In this document: in pieces, positions 14,201-25,163 of the stretch | Numbering within the stretch: the first letter of the stretch is position 1 | Layout of the letters: every line of letters begins with the position of its first letter | The notes under the pieces: generated by a model | What the model was told of the DNA's origin: nothing | What the model saw: only the letters and a program-made list of their open reading frames with translations | Database searches by the model: none | Assembly (NCBI GenBank): GCA_964035545.1 | Contig: OZ037766.1 | Span: 18,875,581 to 18,939,580 of the forward strand | Length of the DNA: 64,000 nt | Direction: 5' to 3' | Origin: Bugula neritina | Taxonomy: Eukaryota > Bryozoa > Gymnolaemata > Cheilostomatida > Bugulidae | Position numbers and translations under genes: made by a program

Positions 14201-15021
14201 GTATATTTCAATGTGGTGCGCTGTATTTCAATATGTTACTGTGAACTTCAGTATGTTGTAGTATGTTGCAGTGTATTTCAGTATGTTGCAGTGTATTTCA
14301 GTATGTTGCGGTATGTTCTAGTATATTTCAGTATGTTACAGTGTATTTCAGTATGTTGCAGTGTATTTCAGTGTGTTACAGTACATTTCAGTATGTTACA
14401 GTATATTTCTTTATATTACACTATATTTCAGTGAGTTGCAGTGTAGTTCAGTGTGCTACAGCATATTTCAGTATGTTGCAGTGTTGTTCAATTTGTTACA
14501 GTACATTTCAGTATATTACCGTAAATTTAAGTATGTTAAAGTTTATTCCGATGTGTTGCAGTGTATTTCAGTATGTTACAGTGTATTTCAGTATGTTGCA
14601 GTATTTTGCAATATATTTCGAATGTTACAGTGTATTTCAGCATGTTGCAGTATATTTCAGTATGATACAATAAGTTTCAGTATGTTTCAGTGGGTTACAG
14701 TATCTTTCAGTATGATACAGTGCGTTTTGGTGCGTTACAGTATATGTCAGTATGATACAGCGTATTTCAGTATGTTTCAGTGTATTTCAGTATGCTTCAA
14801 TATTTTTAAGTATATTTCAGTATGTTGAAGTATATTTTAGTATGTTGCAGTGTAATTCAGTATGTTGCAGTATATTTCAGTATGTTGTCGTATGTTTCAG
14901 TGTTTTACAGGACATTTCTGTATATTACAGTATACTTCAGTGTGTTGCAGTGTATTTCAGTATGCTGCGATATGTTTAAATGTGTTACAGTATATTTCAG
15001 TAGTTTACCATATGTTTTGGT
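11263..15021 (+). repeat. Satellite A higher-order repeat copy, expanded (about 3.8 kb)
   Basis: This is the longest copy in the forward array. The extra length comes partly from a three-fold 350-bp tandem (landmarks TATGTTGCGG at 12131 and 12481, TATGTTGCTG at 12831) and partly from a segment around 13300-14600 that resembles the 3900-4600 and 7580-8320 regions. Confidence 0.65.
12131..12840 (+). repeat. 350-bp tandem sub-repeat inside satellite A
   Basis: Two consecutive 350-bp blocks match in their non-consensus variants: TGCATTGTATT, ACTTTACAGTTCA, the ACATCAGTATG/TCCTTCAG pair and the GCACTGTATT segment. A third block starts after 12831 and then diverges. The 350-bp spacing is an exact multiple of the 10-bp module. 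The same 350-bp spacing separates landmarks at 2151/2501 and 15901/16251, so this sub-repeat is a standing part of the higher-order repeat. Confidence 0.8.
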
Positions 15022-16593
15022 ATGTTGCAGTATATTTCCATGTGTTGCACTGCATTTCAATATGTTACAGTATATTTCATTTTGTTGCAGTATGTTGCAG
15101 TATATTTCAGTAGTTTGCAACATATCTCAGTAGGTTACCATATATTTCGGTATGATGCAGCATATTTCAGTATGTTACAGTGTATTTCAGTATGTTGCAG
15201 TATCTTGCAGTATATTTCAGTATGTAGCAGTATATTTCAGTATGTTGCAGTCTGTTTCAGTATATTACAGTATATTCCAGTATTTTGCAGTATGTTTCAG
15301 GGTGTTACAGTATATTTCATTATGTTGCAGTATGTTGCAGTATATTTCAGTAGTTTGCTACATATTTCAGTAGGTTACCATATATTTCGGTATGTTGCAG
15401 CATATTTCAATCTGTTGCAGTGTTTTCAGTATGTTGCAGTATATTTCAGTGGGTTATAGTATATTTCAGTATGATACAGCGTAATTTAGTATGTTGCAAA
15501 GTTTTTCAATATGTTGCAGTATATTTAAGTATGTTGCAGTATGTTTCAGTGGGGTACAGTATATTTCATTATGTTGCAGTATGTTGCAGTATATTTCAGT
15601 AGTTTGCAACATATTTCAGTAGGTTACCATATATTACAGTATGTTGCAGTATATTTCAATGTGTTGCAGCGTATTTCAATATGTTACAGTGTATTTCAAT
15701 ATGTTGCAGTATGTTGCAGTGTATTTCAATATGTTATGGTGCATTTCAGTATGTTTCAAAATTTTTAGGTATATTTCAGTATGTTGAAGTATATTTTAGT
15801 ATGTTGCAGTGTAATTCAGTATGTTGTCGTATGTTTTAGTATTTTACAGTACATTTCTGTATATTGCAGTATACATCAGTGTGTTGCAGTGTACTTCAGT
15901 ATGTTGCGGTGTGTTTCAATGTGTTACAGTATATTTCAGTAGTTTACCATATATTTTGGTATGTTGCAGTATATTTCAATGTGGTGCACTGTATTTCAAT
16001 ATGTTACTGTGTATTTGAGTATGTTGTAGTATGTTGCATTGTATTTCAGTATGTTGCAGTGTATTTCAGTATGTTGCAGTATGTTGCAGTGTATTTCAGT
16101 ATGTTACAGCGTATTTCAGTATGTTGGAGTATCTTGCAGTATATTTCAGTATGTTGCAGTATATTTCAGTATGTTGCAGTATGTTTTAGTACTTTACAGT
16201 TCATTTCTGTATATTACAGTATACATCAGTATGTTGCAGAGTCCTTCAGTATGTTGCGGTGTTTTTCAATGTGTTACAGTATATTTCAGTAGTTTACCAT
16301 ACATTTCGGTATGTTGCAGTATATTTCAATGTGGTGCACTGTATTTCAATATGTTACTGTGTACTTCAGTATGTTGTAGTATGTTGCAGCGTATTTCAGT
16401 ATGTTGCAGTGTATTTCAGTATGTTGCAGTATGTTCTAGTATATTTCAGTATGTTACAGAGTATTTCAGTATGTTGCAGTGTTGTTCAATTTGTTACAGT
16501 ACATTTCAGTATATTACCGTAAATTTAAGTATGTTAAAGTTTATTCCGATGTGTTGCAGTGTATTTCAGTATGTGACAGTGTATTTCAGTACG
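15022..16593 (+). repeat. Satellite A higher-order repeat, truncated last copy
   Basis: This copy starts at the anchor, includes the 350-bp pair (15901 and 16251), and is cut off at the junction with satellite B after TGTATTTCAGTACGTAC. The cut falls in the segment that elsewhere continues with TGCAGTATTTTGCAATA. Confidence 0.65.
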
Positions 16594-16610
16594 TACTAGG
16601 CACTTTTAGC
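16584..16610. other. Junction satellite A (forward) / satellite B
   Basis: The last recognisable A module is TATTTCAGT and the first B module is TAGGCACTTTTAGC. Between them is GTACGTAC, a perfect 8-bp palindrome that belongs clearly to neither consensus. The transition is abrupt, with no mixed zone and no unique spacer. Confidence 0.85.
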
Positions 16611-17330
16611 ACATTTAGGCACTTTTAGGTTCTTTTAGGCACTTTCCAGCACATTTGGGCACTTTTAGCACATTTAGGCACATTTAGGCACTTTTTAGCA
16701 CATTTAGGCACTCTTTAGCACATTTGGGCACTTTTCAGCACATTTAGGCACTTTTTAGCACATTTGGGCACTTTTCAGCACATTTAGGCGCTTTTAGCAC
16801 ATTTAAGCACTTTTTAGCACATTTATGCACTTTTAGCACATTTAGGCACATTTAGGCACTGTTTAGCACATTTAGGCACTTCTAGGCACTTTCCAGCACA
16901 TTTGGGCACTTTTAGCACATTTAGGCACATTTAGGAACTTTTTAGCACATTTGGGCCTTTTTTAGCACATTTAGGCACTTTTTAGCACATTTGGGCACTT
17001 TTTAGCACATTTAGGCACTTTTTAGCACATTTGGGCACTTTTTGGCACATTTAGGCGCTTTTAGCACATTTAAGCACTTTTTAGCACTTTTAGGCACTTT
17101 TTAGCGCATTTAGGCACTTTCAGCACATTTAGGCACATTTAGGCACTTTTTAGCACATTTGGGCACTTTCCAGCACATTTAGGCACTTTTAGCACATTTA
17201 GGCACATTTAGGCACTGTTTAGCACATTTAGGCACTTTTATGCACTTTCCAGCACATTTGGGCACTTTTAGCACATTTGAGCAATTTTTAGCACATTTGG
17301 GCACTGTTTAGCACATTTTGGCACTTTTTA

Positions 17331-19470
17331 GCTCATTTGGGCACTTTTCAGCACATTTAGGCGCTTTTAGCACATTTGGGCACATTTAGGCACTTTTTAG
17401 CACATTTGGGCACTTTTAGCACATTTAGGCACTTTTTAGCACATTTGGGCACTTTTCAGCACATTTAAGCACTTTTAGCACATTTAGGCAGATTTAGGCA
17501 CTGTTTAGCACATTTAGGCACTTTTATTCACTTTTAGGCACTTTCCAGCACATTTGGGCACTTTTAGCACATTTAGGCACATTAGGCACTTTTTAGCACA
17601 TTTAGGCACTTTTCAGCACATTTAGGCACTTTTAGCACATGTAGGCACATTTAGGCACTTTTTAGCACATTTTGGCACTTACCAGCACATTTAGGCGCTT
17701 TTAGGACATTTAGGCACATTTAGGCACTTTTTAGCACATTTAGGCACTTTTAGGCACTTTTCAGCACATTTCGGCACTTTTAGCACATTTAGGCACATTT
17801 AGGCACTTTTCAGCACATTTAGGCACTTTTTAGAACATTTAGGCCCTTTTCAGCACATTTAGGCACTTTTAGCACATTTAGGCACATTTAGGCACTGTTC
17901 AGCACATTCAGGCACTTTTAGGCACTTTCCAGCACATTTGGGCACTTTTAGCACATTTAGGCACATATAGGCACTTTTTAGCACATTTAGGCACTTTTCA
18001 GCACATTTAGACCCTTCCCAGCACATTTAGGCACTTTTAGACACTTTTTAGCACATTTTGGCACTTTTCAGCACATTTAGGCATTTTTTAGCACATTTAG
18101 GCACTTTTTAGCACATTTAGGCACTTTTTAGCAGATTCATGCACTTTTAGCACATTTAGGCACTTTTTAGCACATTTAGGCACTTTTCAGCACATTTAAG
18201 CACTTTTTGAACATTTAGGCACATTTAGGCACTTTTTAGCACATTTGGGCAGTTTTCAGCACATTTTGGCGCTTTTAGCACATTTGAGCACTTTTTAGCA
18301 CATTTAGGCACTTTTAGCACATTTAGGCACTTTTAGGCACTTTCCAGCACATTTAGGCACTTTTAGCACGTTAAGGCACATTTACGCGCTTTTTAGCACA
18401 TTTGGGCATTTTTAGCACATTGAGGCATTTTTTAGCCTATTTGGGCATTTTTTAGCACATTTAGGCACATTTAGGCACTTTTTAGCACATTTCGGCACAT
18501 TTAGGTTCTGTTTAGCACATTTAGGCACTTTTAGGCACTTTCCAGCACATTTGGGCACTTTTAGCTCATTTGAGCACTTTTTAGCACATTTGGGCACTGT
18601 TTAGCACATTTAGGCACTTTTTAGCACATTTAGGCACTGTTTAGCACATTTAGGCACTTTTAGGCACTTTCCAGCACATTTGGGCACTTTTAGCACATTT
18701 AAGCACATTTAGGAACTTTTTAGCACATTTGGGCCTTTTTTAGCACATTTAGGCACTTTTTAGCACACTTGGGCACTTTCCAACACATTTAGGCAGTTTT
18801 AGCACATTTAGGCACTTTCTAGCACATTTAGGCACTTTTAGGCACTTTCCAGCACATTTGGGCACTTTTAGCACATTTAGGCTTATTTAGGCACTTTTTA
18901 GCACATTTGGGCACTTTTTAGCACATTTAGGCACTTTTTAGCACATTTGGGCACTTCAGCACATTTAGGCGCTTTTAGCACTTTTCGGCACATTTCGGCA
19001 CTTTTTAGCACATTTAGGCACTTTCTAGCACATTTAGGCACTTTTCAGCACATTTAGGCACTTTTAGCACATTTAGGCACTTTTTAGCACATTTGGGCCT
19101 TTTTTAGCACATTTAGGCACTTTTTAGCACATTTGGCCACTTTTAGCACATTTAGGCACTTTTTAGCACATTTGGGCACTTTTTAGCACATTTTAGGCGC
19201 TTTTAGCACATTTAAGCACTTTTTAGCACTTTTAGGCACTTTTAGCGCATTTAGGCACTTTCAGCACATTTAGGCACATTTAGGCACTTTTTAGCACATT
19301 TGAGCACTTTCCAGCACATTTAGGCACTTTTAGCACATTTAGGCACATTTAGGCACTGTTTAGCACATTTAGGCACTTTCATGCACTTTCCAGCACATTT
19401 GGGCACTTTTAGCACATTTGAGCATTTTTAGCACATTTGGGCACTGGTTAGCACATTTTGGCACTTTTTA
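17331..19470 (+). repeat. Satellite B higher-order repeat, copy 1 (about 2.14 kb)
   Basis: Landmarks repeat at a near-constant 2,140-bp offset in the following copy: GCTCATTTGG (17331 and 19471), CTTTTATTCA (17521 and 19661), GCAGATTCA (18131 and 20272) and TTTACGCGCT (18381 and 20520). The offset drifts by only a base or two, so the two copies are close relatives. Confidence 0.85.
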
Positions 19471-21413
19471 GCTCATTTGGGCACTTTTCAGCACATTTAG
19501 GCGCTTTTAGCACATTTGGGCACATTTAGGCACTTTTTAGCACATTTGGGCACTTTTAGCACATTTAGGCACTTTTTAGCACATTTGGGCACTTTTCAGC
19601 ACATTTAAGCACTTTTAGCACATTTAGGCAGATTTAGGCACTGTTTAGCACATTTAGGCACTTTTATTCACTTTTAGGCACTTTCCAGCACATTTGGGCA
19701 CTTTTAGCACATTTAGGCACATTTAGGCACTTTTTAGCACATTTAGGCACTTTTCAGCACATTTAGGCACTTTTAGCACATGTAGGCACATTTAGGCACT
19801 TTTTAGCACATTTTGGCATTTACCAGCACAATTAGGCGCTTTTAGGACATTTAGGCACATTTAGGCACTTTTTAGCACATTTAGGCACTTTTAGGCACTT
19901 TTCAGCACATTTCGGCACTTTTAGCACATTTAGGCACATTTAGGCACTTTTCAGCACATTTAGGCACTTTTTAGAACATTTAGGCCCTTTTCAGCACATT
20001 TAGGCACTTTTAGCACATTTAGGCACATTTAGGCACTGTTTAGCACATTCAGGCACTTTTAGGCACTTTTCAGCACATTTGGGCACTTTTAGCACATTTA
20101 GGCACATATAGGCACTTTTTAGCACATTTAGGCACTTTTCAGCACATTTAGACCCTTCTCAGCACATTTAGGCACTTTTAGACACTTTTTAGCACATTTT
20201 GGCACTTTTCAGCACATTTAGGCATTTTTTAGCACATTTAGGCACTTTTTAGCACATTTAGGCACTTTTTAGCAGATTCAAGCACTTTAGCACATTTAGG
20301 CACTTTTTAGCACATTTAGGCACTTTTCAGCACATTTAAGCACTTTTTGAACATTTAGGCACATTTAGGCACTTTTTAGCACATTTGGGCAGTTTTCAGC
20401 ACATTTTGGCGCTTTTAGCACATTTGAGCACTTTTTAGCACATTTAGGCACTTTTAGCACATTTAGGCACTTTTAGGCACTTTCCAGCACATTTAGGCAC
20501 TTTAGCACGTTAAGGCACATTTACGCGCTTTTTAGCACATTTGGGCATTTTTAGCACATTGAGGCATTTTTTAGCCTATTTGGGCATTTTTTAGCACATT
20601 TAGGCACTTTCAGCACATTTAGGCACATTTAGGCACTTTTTAGCACATTTGGGCACTTTCCAGCACATTTAGGCACTTTTAGCACATTTAGGCACATTTA
20701 GGCTCTGTTTAGCACATTTAGGCACTTTTAGGCACTTTCCAGCACATTTGGGCACTTTTAGCACATTTGAGCACTTTTTAGCACATTTAGGCACATTTAG
20801 GCACTGTTTAGTACATTTAGGCACTTTTAGGCACTTTCCAGCACATTTGGGCACTTTTAGCACATTTAGGAACTTTTTAGCACATTTGGGCCTTTTTTAG
20901 CACATTTAGGCACTTTTTAGCACACTTGGGCACTTTCCAGCACATTTAGGCAGTTTTAGCACATTTAGGCACTTTCTAGCACATTTAGGCACTTTTAGGC
21001 ACTTTCCAGCACATTTGGGCACTTTTAGCACATTTAGGCTTATTTAGGCACTTTTTAGCACATTTGGGCACTTTTTAGCACATTTAGGCACTTTTTAGCA
21101 CATTTGGGCATTTTTTAGCACATTTAGGCGCTTTTAGCACATTTAAGCACATTTTAGCACTTTTAGGCACTTTTTAGCGCATTTAGGCACTTTCAGCACA
21201 TTTAGGCACATTTAGGCACTTTTTAGCACATTTGGGCACTTTCCAGCACATTTAGGCACTTTTAGCACATTTAGGCATATTTAGGCACTGTTTAGCACAT
21301 TTAGGCACTTTTAGGCACTTTCCAGCACATTTGGGCATTTTTAGCACATTTGAGCACTTTTTAGCACATTTGGGCACTGTTTAGCACATTTAGGCACTTT
21401 TTAGCTCATTTGG
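19471..21413 (+). repeat. Satellite B higher-order repeat, copy 2
   Basis: This copy has the same landmark order as copy 1. The next GCTCATTTGG is 1,943 bp on, whereas the GCAGATTCA and TTTACGCGCT landmarks recur about 2,417 bp on. Copies 2 and 3 therefore differ by net gain and loss of internal units. Confidence 0.75.
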
Positions 21414-22986
21414 GCACTTTTCAGCACATTTAGGCGCTTTTAGCACATTTAGGCACATTTAGGCACTTTTTAGCACATTTGGGCACTTTTAGCACATTTA
21501 GGCACTTTTTAGCACATTTGGGCACTTTTCAGCACATTTAAGCACTTTTAGCACATTTAGGCAGATTTAGGCACTGTTTAGCACATTTAGGCACTTTTAT
21601 TCACTTTTAGGCACTTTCCAGCACGTTTGGGCACTTTTAGCACATTTAGGCACATTTAGGCACTTTTTAGCTCATTTAGGCACTTTTCAGCACATTTAGG
21701 CACTTTTAGCACATTTAGGCACATTTAGGCACTTTTTAGCACATTTTGGCACTTTCCAGCACATTTAGGCGCTTTTAGCACATTTAGGCACATTTAGGCC
21801 TTTTTTAGCACATTTAGGCACTTTTAGGCACTTTTCAGCACATTTCGGCACTTTTAGCACATTTAGGCACATTTAGGCACTTTTCAGCACATTTAGGCAC
21901 TTTTTAGCACATTTAGGCCCTTTTCAGCACATTTAGGCACTTTTAGCACATTTAGGCACATTTAGGCACATTTAGGCACTTTTAGGCACTTTTTAGCGCA
22001 TTTAGGCACTTTCAGCACATTAAGCACATTTAGGCACTTTTCAGCACATTTAGGCGCTTTTAGCACATTTAAGCACATTTAGGCACTTTTTAGAATATTT
22101 AGGCACTTTTTAGCACATTTGGGCACTTTCCAGCACGTTTAGGCACATTTAGGCACATTTAGGCACTTTTTAGCACATTCAGGCACTTTTAGGCGCTTTT
22201 CAGCACATTTAGGCACTTTTAGCACATTTGGGCACATTTAGGCACTTTTTAGCACATTTTCGCACTTTTCAGCACATTTGGGAACTTTTAGCACATTTAG
22301 GCACATTTAGGCACTTTTTAGCACATTTAGGCACTTTTCAGCACATTTAGGCACTTTTAGCACATTTAGGCACATTTAGACACTTTTTAGCACATTTTGG
22401 AGCTTTTCAGCACATTTAGGCACTTTTAGCACATTTAGGCACATTTAGGCACTTTTTAGCACATTTAGGCACTTTTAGGCACTTTTCAGCACATTTAGGC
22501 ACTTTTAGAACATTTAGGCACATTTAGGCACTTTTCAGCACATTTAGGCACTTTTCAGCACATTTAGACCCTTCTCAGCACATTTAGGCACTTTTAGACA
22601 CTTTTCAGCACATTTTGGCACTTTTCAGCACATTTAGGCATTTTTTAGCACATTTAGGCACTTTTTAGCACATTTAGGCACTTTTTAGCAGATTCAAGCA
22701 CTTTTAGCACATTTAGGCACTTTTTAGCACATTTAGGCACTTTTCAGCACATTTAAGCACTTTTTGAACATTTAGGCACATTTAGGCACTTTTTAGCACA
22801 TTTGGGCAGTTTTCAGCACATTTTGGCGCTTTTAGCACATTTGAGCACTTTTTAGCACATTTAGGCACTTTTAGCACATTTAGGCACTTTTAGGCACTTT
22901 CCAGCACATTTAGGCACTTTTAGCACGTTAAGGCACATTTACGCGCTTTTTAGCACATTTGGGCATTTTTAGCACATTGAGCATTT
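21414..22986 (+). repeat. Satellite B higher-order repeat, copy 3, cut by the gap
   Basis: This copy begins at the third GCTCATTTGG landmark and carries CTTTTATTCA, GCAGATTCA (22688) and TTTACGCGCT (22938) in the same order as before. It contains an extra block between about 21960 and 22560 compared with copy 2. It ends at the run of Ns, so its true end is unknown. Confidence 0.75.
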
Positions 22987-23186
22987 NNNNNNNNNNNNNN
23001 NNNNNNNNNNNNNNNNNNNNNNNNNNNNNNNNNNNNNNNNNNNNNNNNNNNNNNNNNNNNNNNNNNNNNNNNNNNNNNNNNNNNNNNNNNNNNNNNNNNN
23101 NNNNNNNNNNNNNNNNNNNNNNNNNNNNNNNNNNNNNNNNNNNNNNNNNNNNNNNNNNNNNNNNNNNNNNNNNNNNNNNNNNNNNN
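22987..23186. other. Assembly gap, exactly 200 N
   Basis: This is a run of exactly 200 N. A round number like this is usually a placeholder between scaffolded contigs and not a measured size, so the amount of missing sequence is unknown. Satellite B has the same orientation on both sides. Confidence 0.98.
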
Positions 23187-25163
23187 GGCACATTTATTCA
23201 CTTTTAGGCACTTTCCAGCACATTTGGGCACTTTTAGCACATTTAGGCACTTTTTAGCACATTTAGGCACTTTTTAGCACATTTGGGAACTTCAGCACAT
23301 TTAGGCGCTTTTAGCACATTTAGGCACATTTCGGCACTTTTTAGCACATTTAGGCACTTTGTAGCACATTTAGGAACTTTTCAGCACATTTAGGCACATT
23401 AAGGCACTTTTAGCACATTTAGGCACATTCAGGCACTTTTAGCACATTTAGGCAGTTTTAGGCACTTTTTAGCTCATTTAGGCATATTTTGGCAGTTTTG
23501 GCACTTTTACGCACTTTTTAGCACATTTAGGCACTTTTGGCACATTTAGGCGCATTCAGGCACTTTTAGCACATTTAGGCACTTTTAGGCACTTTTTAGC
23601 ACATTTAGGCACTTTAAGCACATTTAGGCACATTTAAGCACTATTATCACATATAGGCACTTTTAGCACATTTAGGGACATTTAGGCACTTTTTTAGCAC
23701 TTTTTAGCACATTTAGGCACTTTTGGCACGTTCAGGCACTTTTCGCATATTTAGGCCCATTCAAGCACTTTTTAGCATATTTAGGCAATTTTAGCACATT
23801 TAAGCACATTTAGGCACTTTTGGCACATTTAGGCACATATAGGCACTTTTTAGCACATTCAGGCACTTTTCGCATATTTAGGCCCATTCAAGCACTTTTT
23901 AGCACATTTAGGCATTTTTAGCACATTTAGGCATATTTAGGCACTTTTGGCACTTTTACGCACTTTTTAGCACATTTAGGCACTTTTGGCACATTTAGGC
24001 ACTGTTTAGCACATTTAGGCACTTTTAGGCACTTTCCAGCACATTTGGGCACTTTTCAGCACATTTAGGCACATTTAGGCAGTTTTTAGCACATTTGGGC
24101 ACTTTTAGGCGCTTATTAGCTCATTTAGGCCCATTTAAGCACTCTTTAGCACTTGTAGGCATTTTTTAGCACATTTAGGCCCTTTTCAGCAAAATTAGGC
24201 ACTTTTAGCACATTTAGGCACATTTAGGCACTGTTTAGCACATTCAGGCACTTTTAGGCACTTTTAGGCACTTTCCAGCACATTTGGGCACTTTTAGCAC
24301 ATTTAGGCACTCTTTAGCACATTTGGGCACTTTTCAGCACATTTAGCACTTTTTAGTACATTTGGGCACTTTTCAGCACATTTAGGCGCTTTTAGCACAT
24401 TTAAGCACTTTTTAGCACATTTAGGCACTTTTTAGCGCATTTAGGCACTTTCAGCACATTTAGGCACATTTAGGCACTTCTTAGCACATTTGGGCACTTT
24501 CCAGCACATTTAGGCACTTTTAGCACATTTAGGCACATTTAGGCACTGTTTAGCGCATTTAGGCACATTTAGGCCCTTTCCAGCACATCTGGGCACTTTT
24601 AGCACATTTAGGCACATTTAGGCTCTGTTTAGCACATTTAGGCACTTTTAGGCACTCTTAGGCACTTTTTAGCGCATTTAAGCACCTTTAGCACCTTTAG
24701 GCACTTTTTAGCACATTTGGGCACTTTTCAGCACACTTAGGCACTTTTAGCACATTTAGGCAGATTTAGGCACTGTTTAGCACATTTAGGCACATTTATT
24801 CACTTTTAGGCACTTTCCAGCACATTTGGCACTTTTAGCACATTTAGGCACTTTTTAGCACATTTAGGCACTTTTTAGCACATTTGGGCACTTCAGCACA
24901 TTTAGGCGCTTTTAGCAAATTTAGGCACATTGCGGCACTTTTTAGCACATTTAGGCACTTTCTAGCACATTTAGGCACTTTTAGGCACTTTCCAGCACAT
25001 TTGGGCACTTTTCAGCACATTTAGGCACATTCAGGCAGTTTTTAGGACATTTGGGCACTTTTAGGTGCTTATTAGCTCATTTAGGCCCATTTAGGCACTC
25101 TTTAGCACTTTTAGGCATTTTTTAGCACATTTAGGCAGATTCAGGCACTGTTTAGCACATTTA
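23187..25163 (+). repeat. Satellite B higher-order repeat right of gap, copy 1 (about 1.98 kb)
   Basis: Landmarks recur 1,976-1,977 bp later: CACATTTATTCA (23189 and 25166), GGGAAC (23285 and 25262), the TATTTTGGCAGTTTTGGC segment (about 23481 and 25457) and ATTATCACATATAGG (about 23643 and 25619). The period and variants differ from the 2.14-kb repeat left of the gap. Confidence 0.8.

Larger units (their letters stand above)
1..16593 (+). repeat. Satellite A array, forward orientation (10/20-bp unit)
   Basis: The whole stretch is a tandem array of a 20-bp unit, consensus TATGTTGCAGTATATTTCAG. The unit is built of two alternating 10-bp modules ending in TTGCAG and TTTCAG. Point variants are common (TGTATTTCAG, TATGTTACAG, TATATTTAAG), but length changes off the 10-bp register are rare. 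The plus strand is T/G-rich. The consensus has no stop codon in any plus-strand frame, which explains the dense overlapping ORFs; I annotate none as genes. The array is already under way at base 1, so its left edge lies outside the window. It stops abruptly where satellite B starts. No unrelated insertion was seen inside it. Confidence 0.97.
16597..22986 (+). repeat. Satellite B array, left part (10/20-bp unit)
   Basis: The array has the consensus unit GCACATTTAGGCACTTTTTA, two 10-bp modules (GCACATTTAG and GCACTTTTTA). Nine-base versions (GCACTTTTA) and variants with CCAG, GGGC, TCAG and GGCGC are frequent, so the register drifts more than in satellite A. The sequence differs from satellite A but the period is the same. 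Both strands carry stop codons in the consensus (TAG forward, TAA reverse), so only short chance ORFs exist. The array is interrupted on the right by an assembly gap. Confidence 0.97.

Noticed and set aside
18412-18597. Lys/Cys-rich minus-strand ORFs in satellite B (also 20669-20863)
   Set aside because: These are chance openings where a 9-base module removes the usual TAA. The peptides are pure repeat translations.
22928-23270. ORFs spanning the run of N
   Set aside because: They are artefacts of translating unknown bases.
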